From: Candidatus Neomicrothrix sp. UBA2983
Lineage (GTDB): Bacteria > Actinomycetota > Acidimicrobiia > Acidimicrobiales > MedAcidi-G1
Length of the DNA stretch: 24,849 nt
Reading direction: 5' to 3'
Assembly (NCBI GenBank): GCA_002346745.1
Contig: DEAL01000031.1
Coordinates: 1 to 24,849 of the forward strand
The notes under the pieces: generated by a model
The model's database searches: none
What the model was told of the DNA's origin: nothing
Seen by the model: the letters and a program-made list of their open reading frames with translations, nothing else
Program-made: the position numbers and the translations under genes
Part shown: positions 7,242 to 14,918 of the stretch, one piece after another
Layout: every line of letters starts with the position of its first letter
Numbering within the stretch: position 1 is the first letter of the stretch

Positions 7242-7351
7242 CGAGTCGGGCGCCGTCGGGGTGAAGGCGCGCTCGGGGTCTCAGCCGTCACCGGACCCGT
7301 CCTTCACCGGTGGTCGGCCGGGTGGTGCGGCGAACCCGCCGACAAGCATCC

Positions 7352-7527
7352 CGGTTGGAGAGACCCCGATCCACTCGGGGTGCCGAAGGAGCAACCGTCC
7401 CCGGAAACTCTCAGGCGAAAGGACCGCAGGGACAGGCAACTCTGGAGAGTGGTCGGGATACCGGCCCACCGACGGGGCAAGCCGTCCGAACGGGCGGTCC
7501 ATCTCTCAGGTCTCGCACAGAGGGGGG
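7352..7527 (+). promoter_or_regulatory. Tandem glycine riboswitch
   Basis: Two adjacent glycine-aptamer signatures are visible. Aptamer 1 (about 7352-7452) has GGAGAG, then TGCCGAAGGAGCAA (7381-7394), then AAACTCTCAGGCGAAAGGAC (7405-7424), and closes with CTCTGGAGAG near 7440-7449. Aptamer 2 (about 7453-7527) has CACCGACGGGGCAA, ATCTCTCAGGTCT and a closing AGAGGGGGG, with a shortened P3b part. This order matches the known tandem architecture. The GAGGGGGG at the 3' end doubles as the ribosome site for ATG 7536, so glycine could control translation directly; no terminator stem is obvious. The remaining bases of the 7227-7535 intergenic region hold nothing else I can name. The downstream gene is a truncated gcvP, which fits the usual regulon and confirms the call. 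Confidence 0.9.
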
Positions 7528-7535
7528 CGCAACAC

Positions 7536-7862
7536 ATGCACACCCGACCCCGGAGACCAGAAATGCAGGCAGGCACCGAAGCCAGCCGATCGCCCGCTCG
7601 GCCACCCCTCGAGGACCTGCTGGACCGCGGTTCGTTCCTTCCTCGTCACCTCGGCCACGACGAGTCCGACCTGGCACGCATGCTCGAGGTGGTCGGCGTC
7701 GACTCCGTCGAGCAGGTGCTCGAACACACGATCCCCGACTCGATCCGCTCGTCGGCGCCGCTGGCCCTCCCGCCTCCGGGTCCTCGTCGATTACGCCTGA
7801 CCCACGGGCATCCGGCCGGACTCCAGACCTCGCGACCCCGGCCGGTACGGTCGGGCGCGTGA
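7536..7862 (+). pseudogene. gcvP: gcvP remnant: N-terminus of glycine dehydrogenase (P protein) only
   Basis: ATG 7536 sits 8 nt after GAGGGGGG. Residues ~25-80 match the start of GcvP: FLPRHLGHDESDLARML (34-50), then VVGVDSV and TIPDSIRSSAPLALPP (65-80). Normal GcvP is about 950 residues and carries the PLP lysine in its C-terminal half. Here the frame leaves the family after residue ~80, continues with 28 unrelated residues and stops at 7862. All catalytic parts are absent. The stop overlaps the GTG start of the acyl-CoA dehydrogenase (GTGA), so the remnant may now act as a glycine-controlled upstream frame. An assembly deletion is the main alternative explanation. Confidence 0.85.
7840..7851 (+). 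promoter_or_regulatory. GGCCGGTACGGT promoter element of the fadE operon
   Basis: TACGGT at 7846-7851 is followed by 7 nt and GTG 7859, identical in sequence and spacing to 2472-2483. This gives the acyl-CoA dehydrogenase operon its own probable leaderless promoter inside the end of the gcvP remnant. Confidence 0.5.
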
Positions 7863-9094
7863 CCGACACCATCGAAGAAACCGGCCTCTCCCCGGCCGAC
7901 GAGCAGGCCTTCGCTGACCGCGTCCGGGCCTTTCTCGAGGCCAACTGCCGCCGTACCGGCGATCGGCAGGGAACCATCGGCGACGAGGACCCCGAGGGCC
8001 CCAGTGCTGCCCGGGACTTCCAGGCAGCACTGGCCGACGCCGGCCTGGCCGGCCTCACCTACCCCACCGACTTCGGCGGGGCGGGACTCACGAAGCGCCA
8101 CCAGGAGGTCTTCAACCGGGAGGTGGAGGGCTGGCACCTCCCCAACACGCCGCTCTCGATCTCGCACGGCATGTGCCTCCCCATGCTGAACCAGTTCGGC
8201 ACCAGCGAGCAGAAGGCCCGTTTCATGGCCGACAACATCCGGGGCACCACCATCTGGTGCCAGATGTTCTCGGAGCCGGGCGCCGGTTCCGACGTGGCCA
8301 GCCTCGCCATGAAGGCAACCCGGGACGGCGACGAGTGGATCCTCGAGGGCCAGAAGGTCTGGACCTCGGGCGCCCACTACTGCGACTACGGCATCGTCGT
8401 GGCCCGGACCGACCCCGAGCAGCCCAAGCACCAGGGCGTCACCATGTTCATCGTCGACCTCCGCCAGCCGGGAGTCGAGGTGCGCCCACTCCGGCAGATC
8501 TCCGGCGGCAGCGGATTCAACGAGGTGTTCTTCACCGAGGCTCGGACCCCAGCCGACTGGCAGCTGGGCGACCGGGGACAGGGGTGGAACCTGGCCGTCG
8601 CCATGCTCATGTTCGAGCGGGTGTCGATCGGCGCCGGCGGCGGAAGCGCGCTGAACGCCGACCGCACGCCGGGCCTGATCGAGGCGGCTCGTGCACGGGG
8701 ACAGGCCGGCGACCCCGTGGTCCGGCAGGGACTCGCCGACCTGTGGATCCGGGAGCGGATCCGCGGGTACATCGGCCAACGAATCCGTGCCGCCGTGGCC
8801 GAGGGACGGGTTCCGGGTCCGGAGGGATCCATCGCCAAGCTGAACGGCGCCATCCTCGCCCGGCGGGTCCGCGACGTCTCGCTCGCCATCGCCGGCTCTT
8901 CAGCACAGGCCTGGGACGCCGGGGACGACGCCGGCGACCGCTGGGCGGTCGGCTGCCTCTCCACTGCCGGCATCAGCATCGCCGGCGGCACCGACGAGGT
9001 GCAGCGAAACATCATCGGCGAGCGTGTCCTCGGCCTCCCCAAGGAGCCCGATCCCTGGAAGGGCACCGCCTGGGAAGACGTCCCCCGCAGCTGA
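7859..9094 (+). CDS. Acyl-CoA dehydrogenase (first of three)
   Basis: A 411-residue FAD-dependent dehydrogenase that would introduce the alpha-beta double bond into an acyl-CoA. Typical blocks: GLTYPTDFGGAGLT, QMFSEPGAGSDVASL (FAD/substrate loop), WILEGQKVWTSGA (the W-T-S motif near the flavin), and GGTDEVQRNIIGERVLGLP from residue 376. At the site of the usual medium-chain catalytic Glu (YEGT) this enzyme has AGGT, so the base must come from elsewhere, as in many actinobacterial FadE proteins. GTG 7859 is preferred: it lies 7 nt after TACGGT, and the protein family begins here. It leads an operon with two further dehydrogenases, mtr and an SDR. Confidence 0.93.
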   Translation: MTDTIEETGLSPADEQAFADRVRAFLEANCRRTGDRQGTIGDEDPEGPSAARDFQAALADAGLAGLTYPTDFGGAGLTKRHQEVFNREVEGWHLPNTPLSISHGMCLPMLNQFGTSEQKARFMADNIRGTTIWCQMFSEPGAGSDVASLAMKATRDGDEWILEGQKVWTSGAHYCDYGIVVARTDPEQPKHQGVTMFIVDLRQPGVEVRPLRQISGGSGFNEVFFTEARTPADWQLGDRGQGWNLAVAMLMFERVSIGAGGGSALNADRTPGLIEAARARGQAGDPVVRQGLADLWIRERIRGYIGQRIRAAVAEGRVPGPEGSIAKLNGAILARRVRDVSLAIAGSSAQAWDAGDDAGDRWAVGCLSTAGISIAGGTDEVQRNIIGERVLGLPKEPDPWKGTAWEDVPRS

Positions 9095-9106
9095 CGGTCC
9101 CCTCAC

Positions 9107-10309
9107 GTGTTCATCGACCTGACCGACGAGCAGAAGGCCCTGCAGGCCGAGCTGCGGGCCTACTTCACGGACCTCATGACGCCCGAGGTCAAGGCCCGGG
9201 TGTCGAACGCCGAGTTCGCCGAGAACCTCGAGTACAAGGAACTGATCCGCCAGGTGGGCCGTGACGGCTGGCTGGGCGTCGGCTGGCCCACTGAGTACGG
9301 CGGGAGGGGGTTCACCCCGGTCGAGCAGTACATCTTCTTCGACGAGTCGCAACGGGCCGCCTGCCCCATCCCGTTCCTCACGACGAACACCGTCGGTCCG
9401 ACCATCCGCCGCTTCGGCACCGAGGAGCAGAAGGCCCACTTCCTGCCACGGGTCCTCGCCGGCGACGTGCACTTCTCGATCGGCTACTCCGAGCCCGCCG
9501 CCGGCACCGATCTGGCGTCGCTACTCACCCGGGCCGTCCGCGACGGCGACGAATGGGTGGTCAACGGCCAGAAGCTCTTCACCAGCCTCGCCTACAACGC
9601 CGACTACGTCTGGCTGGCAGCCCGCACCGACCCGGAGGCACCGCCCCACAAGGGCATCACCATGTTCCTTGTGGACACCAGGGACCCCGGCTTCTCCATC
9701 CAACCCTTCGTGACCTTCGGGCAGACCCACACCACGGCCACCTTCTACGACGACGTCCGCGTCCCCGACTCCAGGCGCGTCGGCGAGGTCAACGGAGGCT
9801 GGGGCCTGATCACCAACCAACTCAACCACGAGCGGGTGTCGCTGTTCCCGGCGTCCCGCCTGACGAGCACCGTGGACCGGGCGCTCGAGTGGGCCCGCAC
9901 GACCACGCTTGCCGATGGCCGGCGGGTGGCCGACCAGGAGTGGGTGCAGGTCAAGTTGGCCGAGTGCCGGGCCCTGGCAAGGCACCTCGACCTCCTCAAC
10001 TGGCACGTCGCCCACGAGAACACCCACGGCCGCATGAGCCCAGCCGACGCCTCGTCGGTCAAGGTGCACGGCTCCGAGAGCATGCACCGCGTCTACACCC
10101 TGCTCACCGAGGTCATCGGGGCCACCGGACACCTCCGTGAGGGTTCACCCGGCGCCGAACTGTCGGCGGGCATCGAGTCCGCATACCGGTCGGTCTGGGT
10201 GCTCACGTTCGGCGGCGGGACCAACGAGGTCCAGCGGGACATCATCGGCATGACCGGCCTCGGCCTCCCCCGCGAAAAGCGCCGGCGGGCGGAGGGGTCC
10301 GGGAGATAG
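9107..10309 (+). CDS. FadE29-like acyl-CoA dehydrogenase subunit
   Basis: A 400-residue acyl-CoA dehydrogenase that resembles FadE29 (ChsE2) of M. tuberculosis from the first residues: MFIDLTDEQKALQAELRAYF, GRDGWLGVGWPTEYGG, IGYSEPAAGTDLASL, VNGQKLFTSLA, LNHERVSLFPA, and TFGGGTNEVQRDIIGMTGL near the C-terminus. FadE29 pairs with FadE28 in an alpha2beta2 enzyme that dehydrogenates the 3-carbon cholesterol side chain. The next gene is FadE28-like, so the pair is probably one enzyme. GTG 9107 is 12 nt after the previous stop and matches the family start. The FAD-binding residues are mostly in this subunit. The substrate is inferred from the homologue. Confidence 0.92.
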   Translation: MFIDLTDEQKALQAELRAYFTDLMTPEVKARVSNAEFAENLEYKELIRQVGRDGWLGVGWPTEYGGRGFTPVEQYIFFDESQRAACPIPFLTTNTVGPTIRRFGTEEQKAHFLPRVLAGDVHFSIGYSEPAAGTDLASLLTRAVRDGDEWVVNGQKLFTSLAYNADYVWLAARTDPEAPPHKGITMFLVDTRDPGFSIQPFVTFGQTHTTATFYDDVRVPDSRRVGEVNGGWGLITNQLNHERVSLFPASRLTSTVDRALEWARTTTLADGRRVADQEWVQVKLAECRALARHLDLLNWHVAHENTHGRMSPADASSVKVHGSESMHRVYTLLTEVIGATGHLREGSPGAELSAGIESAYRSVWVLTFGGGTNEVQRDIIGMTGLGLPREKRRRAEGSGR

Positions 10310-10313
10310 CCGC

Positions 10314-11405
10314 ATGGACTTCACGTACGACGAGGCGCAGCACGCAGTCGCCGACCTGGCGGAGCAGATCCTCACCGACCGGCTCGACACCGAGCGACTG
10401 CTCGACCTCGAGGCGGCGCTTGAGGAGGGTGGCTCCTGGTTCGATGCCGACCTCTGGTCGGCGCTGGCGGGAGCCGGACTGGTGGGGATCGCCCTCGGAG
10501 AGGACGTGGGAGGCGGGGGACTCGACGAGGTCGCCCTCGCGGTCCTGCTGCGCGCACAGGGCGGCCACGTGGCGCCGCTGCCCCTTCTCCCCCACCTGGT
10601 GGCGTCGCTGGCCCTCGACCGGCTCGGAAGCCCCGAACAGCGCGCAGACCTGCTGCCCGGCTGCGTCGACGGCTCCCGGATCCTCACCGTCGCCGTCCAG
10701 GAGTACCTCGCCGAGGACGTGCACCGACCCGGCCTCCGGTTCGAGGAGGGCCGCCTCCACGGCACCAAGATCGTGGTCGAGGGAGTCGAGCAGGCGTCGC
10801 AGGCCCTGGTGACTGCCACCGGCGACGCCGGCCCGGGCCTGTTCCTCGTCGACCTGGCCGACGACGGAATCACCCGCACCCCCGGCCGCTCGACGCGCCT
10901 CGAGACGGTCTGGCAACTGGACCTAGCCGATGTTCCCTCCGAGCCGGTGGGCGACGCCGGCGGCGTCGACTGGCTGGTCAACCGCCTGATGATGGCCCTC
11001 TGCGCCACCCAGCTGGGCGTGACCGAGACGGCCCTGCGCCTCACCGCGGAGTACACCAGCCAGCGGGAGCAGTTCGGGCGTCCGCTGGCGACCTTTCAGG
11101 CCGTCACGCAGCGCCTAGCCGACCAGTTCGTCAACGTGGGCGGCATCCGCCTCGCCACGCTGTCGGCAGCGTGGCGGCTCGCCAACGGGCGGGACGCCGG
11201 CGAGGATCTGCTCATTGCCAAGTGGTGGGCCTCCGAACGGGCCACCGAGGTCGCCAACGCCACCCAGCACTGCCACGGCGGCATGGGTGTGGCCCGCGAC
11301 TACCCGCTTCACCGCTACACGCTCTGGAACAAGCACCTTGCCACCTCGCTCGGTGCCGGTACCTCGTCGCTGCGGTCACTCGGCGCCCTTCTGGCCGCCG
11401 AGTGA
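10314..11405 (+). CDS. FadE28-like acyl-CoA dehydrogenase subunit
   Basis: A 363-residue, shorter acyl-CoA dehydrogenase-like protein resembling FadE28 (ChsE1). Points of likeness are the MDFTYDEAQHAVADL start, a weakly conserved middle domain (residues ~90-220), then the conserved C-terminal bundle: LTAEYTSQREQFGRPLATFQAV and HCHGGMGVARDYPLHRY. The HGGMG sequence takes the place of the catalytic loop of stand-alone enzymes. Such partners form alpha2beta2 heterotetramers with a FadE29-like subunit, and the gene starts 4 nt after one. It therefore probably has no activity alone. The following mtr gene begins 15 nt downstream (ATG). Confidence 0.92.
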   Translation: MDFTYDEAQHAVADLAEQILTDRLDTERLLDLEAALEEGGSWFDADLWSALAGAGLVGIALGEDVGGGGLDEVALAVLLRAQGGHVAPLPLLPHLVASLALDRLGSPEQRADLLPGCVDGSRILTVAVQEYLAEDVHRPGLRFEEGRLHGTKIVVEGVEQASQALVTATGDAGPGLFLVDLADDGITRTPGRSTRLETVWQLDLADVPSEPVGDAGGVDWLVNRLMMALCATQLGVTETALRLTAEYTSQREQFGRPLATFQAVTQRLADQFVNVGGIRLATLSAAWRLANGRDAGEDLLIAKWWASERATEVANATQHCHGGMGVARDYPLHRYTLWNKHLATSLGAGTSSLRSLGALLAAE

Positions 11406-11420
11406 CCCTCCCGCGTGCCG

Positions 11421-12767
11421 ATGTCCCACCACGACCTCCTCATCATCGGGGCCGGCTCCGGCAACACCGTGATCGGCCCCGACCACGACCACCTCGACAT
11501 CGCGATCGCTGAACCCTGGGCGTTCGGCGGCACCTGCATGAACCGTGGCTGCATCCCGTCCAAGATGCTCGTCCACGCCGCTGACCTGGCGGTCGCCGTA
11601 CGCCACGCCCCGGAGCTCGGCGTACACACCACCTTCGAACGCGCCGACTGGCCCGCCATCCGCGACCGCATCTTCGGCCGCATCGACCCGATCGCCGAGG
11701 CCGGACTGGCCTACCGACACGGCTTGGACAACGTGACCGTCTACGAGGCCGAGGCCCGGTTCACCGGTGAGCGCACGCTCGACATCGGCGGCACCGCCGT
11801 AGCGGCCGACCAGGTCGTGCTGGCTGCCGGCGCCCGCCCCGTGGTGCCGGACATCCCCGGACTGGCCGGCACGCCCTTCCACACGTCCGACACGGTCATG
11901 CGGGTCGACGAACTGCCCGTGCACCTGGTCGTCCTGGGCGGCGGCTACATCGCCCTCGAGATGGCCCACGTGTTCGAGGGCCTGGGCAGTCGGGTGACGA
12001 TAGTGCACCGTGGCGACCTGCTGCTCCGACGAGCCGACCAGGACGTCCGCCGGCGCATCACCGACCTCTACGCCGGGCGACTCGACGTACGCCTCGAGAC
12101 GGAGGTCAAGTCCGTCCGGTACGACGGCGCCTACCACCTCGACCTGTCCGGGGGCACGACCCTGGATGCCGATGCCCTGCTGGTCGCCACCGGCCGACGC
12201 CCCAACGGCGATCGCCTGGCGCTCGAGGCGGGCGGCGTGGCGCTGGACGCCGACGGCTACGTCACCACCGACGAGTTCCTGCGGACCAGCGCCGAGGGGG
12301 TGTGGGCCCTGGGCGACGTCACCAACCCGGCGCAGCTGAAGCACACGGCCAACGCCGAGGCCCGCGTGGTGGCGCACAATCTGCTCCACCCCGCCGACCT
12401 GCACGCCATCGACCGCCGGTTCACTCCGTCGGCGGTGTTCGGCCACCCCCAGATCGCCTCCGTCGGCCCCACCGAGCCCGAGTTGGCAGCCGCCGGCCGA
12501 CCGTACCTGGTCGCGGCACGCGACTACGCCGACACCGCCTACGGCTGGGCCATGGAGGACCGGAGCGGCTTCGTGAAGTTGCTGGCCGACCCCGACAGCC
12601 GGCGCCTCCTCGGCGCCCACCTGCTCGGCCCACAGGCGCCCACGCTCGTCCAGCAACTGATCCAGGGCATGGCCCACGACCTCACCGTCGACCAGATGGC
12701 CGGCGGGCAGCTCTACATCCACCCGGCCATGCCCGAGGTTGTCGAGCAGGCCCTGCTCGAACTCTGA
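11421..12767 (+). CDS. mtr: Mycothione reductase
   Basis: A 448-residue flavoprotein disulfide reductase that regenerates mycothiol from mycothione with NADPH. IIGAGSGN (8-15) binds FAD. The redox pair is C39 and C44 in GGTCMNRGCIPSKM. VFGRIDPIAEAG and HTSDTVMRVDELP are mycothione-reductase blocks recalled from Rv2855. GGGYIALEMAHVF is the second nucleotide site; WALGDVTNPAQLKHTANAEARV contacts FAD. HPAMPEVVEQ holds the His-Glu pair (H434, E439) from the partner subunit. GTG 11415 is also in frame, but ATG 11421 matches the family start. Placement in a FadE operon is unusual and might reflect redox protection of the pathway (inference). The gene supports Actinomycetota. Confidence 0.93.
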   Translation: MSHHDLLIIGAGSGNTVIGPDHDHLDIAIAEPWAFGGTCMNRGCIPSKMLVHAADLAVAVRHAPELGVHTTFERADWPAIRDRIFGRIDPIAEAGLAYRHGLDNVTVYEAEARFTGERTLDIGGTAVAADQVVLAAGARPVVPDIPGLAGTPFHTSDTVMRVDELPVHLVVLGGGYIALEMAHVFEGLGSRVTIVHRGDLLLRRADQDVRRRITDLYAGRLDVRLETEVKSVRYDGAYHLDLSGGTTLDADALLVATGRRPNGDRLALEAGGVALDADGYVTTDEFLRTSAEGVWALGDVTNPAQLKHTANAEARVVAHNLLHPADLHAIDRRFTPSAVFGHPQIASVGPTEPELAAAGRPYLVAARDYADTAYGWAMEDRSGFVKLLADPDSRRLLGAHLLGPQAPTLVQQLIQGMAHDLTVDQMAGGQLYIHPAMPEVVEQALLEL

Positions 12768-12791
12768 CCGACCAGCCAAGGAGCAAGCAGC

Positions 12792-13655
12792 ATGGAGGAA
12801 CTGACCGGGAGGGTCGCCGTCATCACCGGCGGCGCCTCCGGCATGGGACGGGCGTTCGCCGACCGCTTCGCGGCGGCCGGCATGAACGTGGTCCTCGGCG
12901 ACATCGAAGAGCCCGTACTGGCGCAAGCGGTGACCGAACTCGAAGCAACCGGCGCCGAGGTACTCGGTATGCGCTGCGACGTGTCCGACCACGAATCGGT
13001 TCTGGCCCTGCGCGATGCCACCTTCGACCGGTTCGGCGCCGCCCACGTGGTCTGCCTCAACGCCGGCGTGGCGGGGGGCGGCACGATCCTGGAGCAGACG
13101 GTGAACTCCTGGAACTGGGTGCTCGGCGTGAACCTGTTCGGCATCGTGCACGGCCTCGACGCCTTCCTGCCGGGACTCGTCGAGCAGGACGAGGGGCATG
13201 TGCTCATGACCGCCTCGATCGCCGGCCACCTGTCGATCGCCGGGCTGGCGCCGTACAACGCCTCCAAGCACGCCACGGTCACGATCGCCGAATCGCTCTA
13301 CGCCGAGTTGCAGGAGGCAGGTTCCCGCGTCGGCGTCTCCTGCCTGTGTCCAGGGTTCGTGGCCACCAACATCTTCACCTCGGAGCGCAACCGGCCCGAG
13401 GCCCTCCTGGACGCCCCCGTCGAACCTGTCGACCCGGAACGGGAGCTGGCCCGCCAGGCCCTCGTCGAGTGGATAGCCGCCAACGCCCTCGGCGCCGACA
13501 CCGTGGCAGACCTGGTCCACGACGCCGTCATCTCGGACAACTTCTGGATATTCACCGACGACCAGCACCTCGAAGCGGTTGCCGAACGCCACGGGGCCAT
13601 CCGGGAGCGCCGCAACCCCGTCACCGGTCGCCTCACCGAGGGCCTCTTCGACTAG
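12792..13655 (+). CDS. Short-chain dehydrogenase/reductase (SDR)
   Basis: A 287-residue classical SDR with a C-terminal extension of about 40 residues. TGGASGMG (12-19) is the nucleotide site; D37 suggests NAD(H). NAGVAG begins at 90; N114, S142, Y155 and K159 are the catalytic residues (TASIAG and YNASK). CLCPGFVATNIF (191-202 region) is the usual PG loop. The C-terminal part contains WIFTDDQHLEAV, seen in many actinobacterial SDRs annotated for hydroxy-lipid oxidation. AAGGAG at 12779-12784 lies 7 nt before the ATG. It follows mtr by 24 nt and ends the operon, with two hairpins after its stop. The substrate is unknown. Confidence 0.92.
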   Translation: MEELTGRVAVITGGASGMGRAFADRFAAAGMNVVLGDIEEPVLAQAVTELEATGAEVLGMRCDVSDHESVLALRDATFDRFGAAHVVCLNAGVAGGGTILEQTVNSWNWVLGVNLFGIVHGLDAFLPGLVEQDEGHVLMTASIAGHLSIAGLAPYNASKHATVTIAESLYAELQEAGSRVGVSCLCPGFVATNIFTSERNRPEALLDAPVEPVDPERELARQALVEWIAANALGADTVADLVHDAVISDNFWIFTDDQHLEAVAERHGAIRERRNPVTGRLTEGLFD

Positions 13656-13658
13656 CCG

Positions 13659-13679
13659 CTCCCGGTGGGTGACCGGGAG
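13659..13679 (+). terminator. Hairpin after the SDR gene
   Basis: A perfect 8-bp stem (CTCCCGGT with ACCGGGAG) and 5-nt loop lies 4 bases beyond the stop codon. No T-run follows. Confidence 0.5.
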
Positions 13680-13688
13680 ACGGGTCTC

Positions 13689-13718
13689 CTGCCGCCTTGA
13701 CGATTCGACAGGCGGCAG
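13689..13718 (+). terminator. Second hairpin between the SDR and aroC
   Basis: A perfect 9-bp stem (CTGCCGCCT with AGGCGGCAG) closes a 12-nt loop. Together with the preceding hairpin it probably separates the operon from aroC. No T-run follows. Confidence 0.45.
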
Positions 13719-13754
13719 CCGGCAAAACTCCCGGGCAGGACGCGGGCCACAACC

Positions 13755-13760
13755 TATGCT
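13755..13760 (+). promoter_or_regulatory. Putative -10 of aroC
   Basis: TATGCT is followed by 6 nt and ATG 13767; no Shine-Dalgarno is present, so a leaderless message is likely. Confidence 0.5.
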
Positions 13761-13766
13761 CGCCGG

Positions 13767-14855
13767 ATGGGCAGCAGCTTCGGGACCCTCTTCCGCGTCG
13801 CCACGTGGGGCGAATCGCACGGCGGCGGTATCGGCGTGGTCGTCGACGGGTGCCCGCCGCGCCTGCCCCTGGCCGTGGAGGACCTCCAGGCCGACCTCGA
13901 CCGTCGTCGTCCGGGCCAGAGCCGTTTGACCACCCAGCGCCAGGAGGGTGACGCGGCCGAGATCCTGTCCGGGGTCTTCGAGGGGCGTACCACCGGAACG
14001 CCCATCGGCGTACTCGTCCGCAACGCCGACGCCCGGCCGGAGGCCTACGACCACCTGCGCGACGTATACCGCCCCTCCCACGCCGACTTCACCTATGACG
14101 CGAAGTATGGGCACCGCAACCACGAGGGCGGCGGCCGCTCCAGCGCCCGCGAGACCATCGGACGGGTCGCCGCCGGGGCCATCGCCCGACGCCTGCTGGC
14201 CGAGGCGTGCGGCATCGAAGTGCTGGCCTGGGTGTCCCAGGTCCACACCATCACCGCCCAGGTCCATGCCTCGACGGTGTCCCTCGACCAGGTCGAAGCC
14301 GACCCCACGCGCTGCCCGGACCCCGACGCGGCGGCCGCCATGACCTTTGCCATCGAGGACGCCCGGTCCAATGGCGACTCCCTGGGCGGCATCGTCACGT
14401 GTGTCGCCCGGGCCGTTCCCGCCGGACTGGGCGAGCCGGTCTTCGACCGCCTCGAGGCCGACCTGGCCAAGGGCATGCTGTCCCTGCCGGCCGCCAAGGG
14501 ATTCGACGTGGGCAGCGGCTTCGACTCGGTGTCGATGACCGGCCTGGCCCACAACGACCCCTTCGTGCCGGGTGCCGACGGCCCCGTCGCTGCCGCCAAC
14601 CGCTCCGGCGGCGTGCAGGGCGGCATCAGCAACGGCGCCGAGGTGGTCTTCCGGGTGGCGTTCAAGCCGACCGCCACCATCAACTCGGCCCAGGACACGG
14701 TCGACACCGGCAACAACCCGGTCACACTCGAGGCCAAGGGCCGCCACGACCCCTGCGTACTGCCCCGTGCGGTACCGATGGTCGAGGCCATGGCGCTCCT
14801 GGTGCTGGCCGACCACTGGCTGCGCCAGCAGGCGGTCGACGTCCTCGGGCGCTAG
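13767..14855 (+). CDS. aroC: Chorismate synthase
   Basis: A 362-residue enzyme of the shikimate pathway that converts 5-enolpyruvylshikimate 3-phosphate to chorismate with reduced FMN. The diagnostic blocks are FRVATWGESHGGGIG (9-23), RRRPGQSRLTTQR (46-58), YGHRNHEGGGRSSARETIGRVA (22 residues starting at ~114, key GGGRSSARE), SLPAAKGFDVGSGF and GGISNGAEVVFRVAFKPT. Length and order are normal, and the start is fixed by the conserved GSSFGTLF beginning. It is monocistronic with its own TATGCT element, and other shikimate genes are not nearby. Confidence 0.97.
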   Translation: MGSSFGTLFRVATWGESHGGGIGVVVDGCPPRLPLAVEDLQADLDRRRPGQSRLTTQRQEGDAAEILSGVFEGRTTGTPIGVLVRNADARPEAYDHLRDVYRPSHADFTYDAKYGHRNHEGGGRSSARETIGRVAAGAIARRLLAEACGIEVLAWVSQVHTITAQVHASTVSLDQVEADPTRCPDPDAAAAMTFAIEDARSNGDSLGGIVTCVARAVPAGLGEPVFDRLEADLAKGMLSLPAAKGFDVGSGFDSVSMTGLAHNDPFVPGADGPVAAANRSGGVQGGISNGAEVVFRVAFKPTATINSAQDTVDTGNNPVTLEAKGRHDPCVLPRAVPMVEAMALLVLADHWLRQQAVDVLGR

Positions 14856-14886
14856 CCCCGATCCGATAGCGGACCGGAGCGGCTCG

Positions 14887-14892
14887 TACACT
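14887..14892 (+). promoter_or_regulatory. Putative -10 of the class II aldolase gene
   Basis: TACACT occurs 26 nt before ATG 14919, leaving a short leader with a good AGGAG at 14908-14912. Confidence 0.4.
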
Positions 14893-14918
14893 CGCGACAC
14901 GCCGAAGAGGAGCAGGTC

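Noticed and set aside
7776..7800. Alternative frame ending VLVDYA, perhaps the C-terminal end of gcvP after an internal deletion
   Set aside because: Too short to identify and not a recognisable GcvP C-terminus.
11376..14900. Very long minus-strand open frame (over 1,100 codons) opposite mtr, SDR and aroC
   Set aside because: Antisense shadow of high-GC genes; Val/Gly/Asp/His-rich composition without any domain, while the plus strand encodes three clear enzymes.
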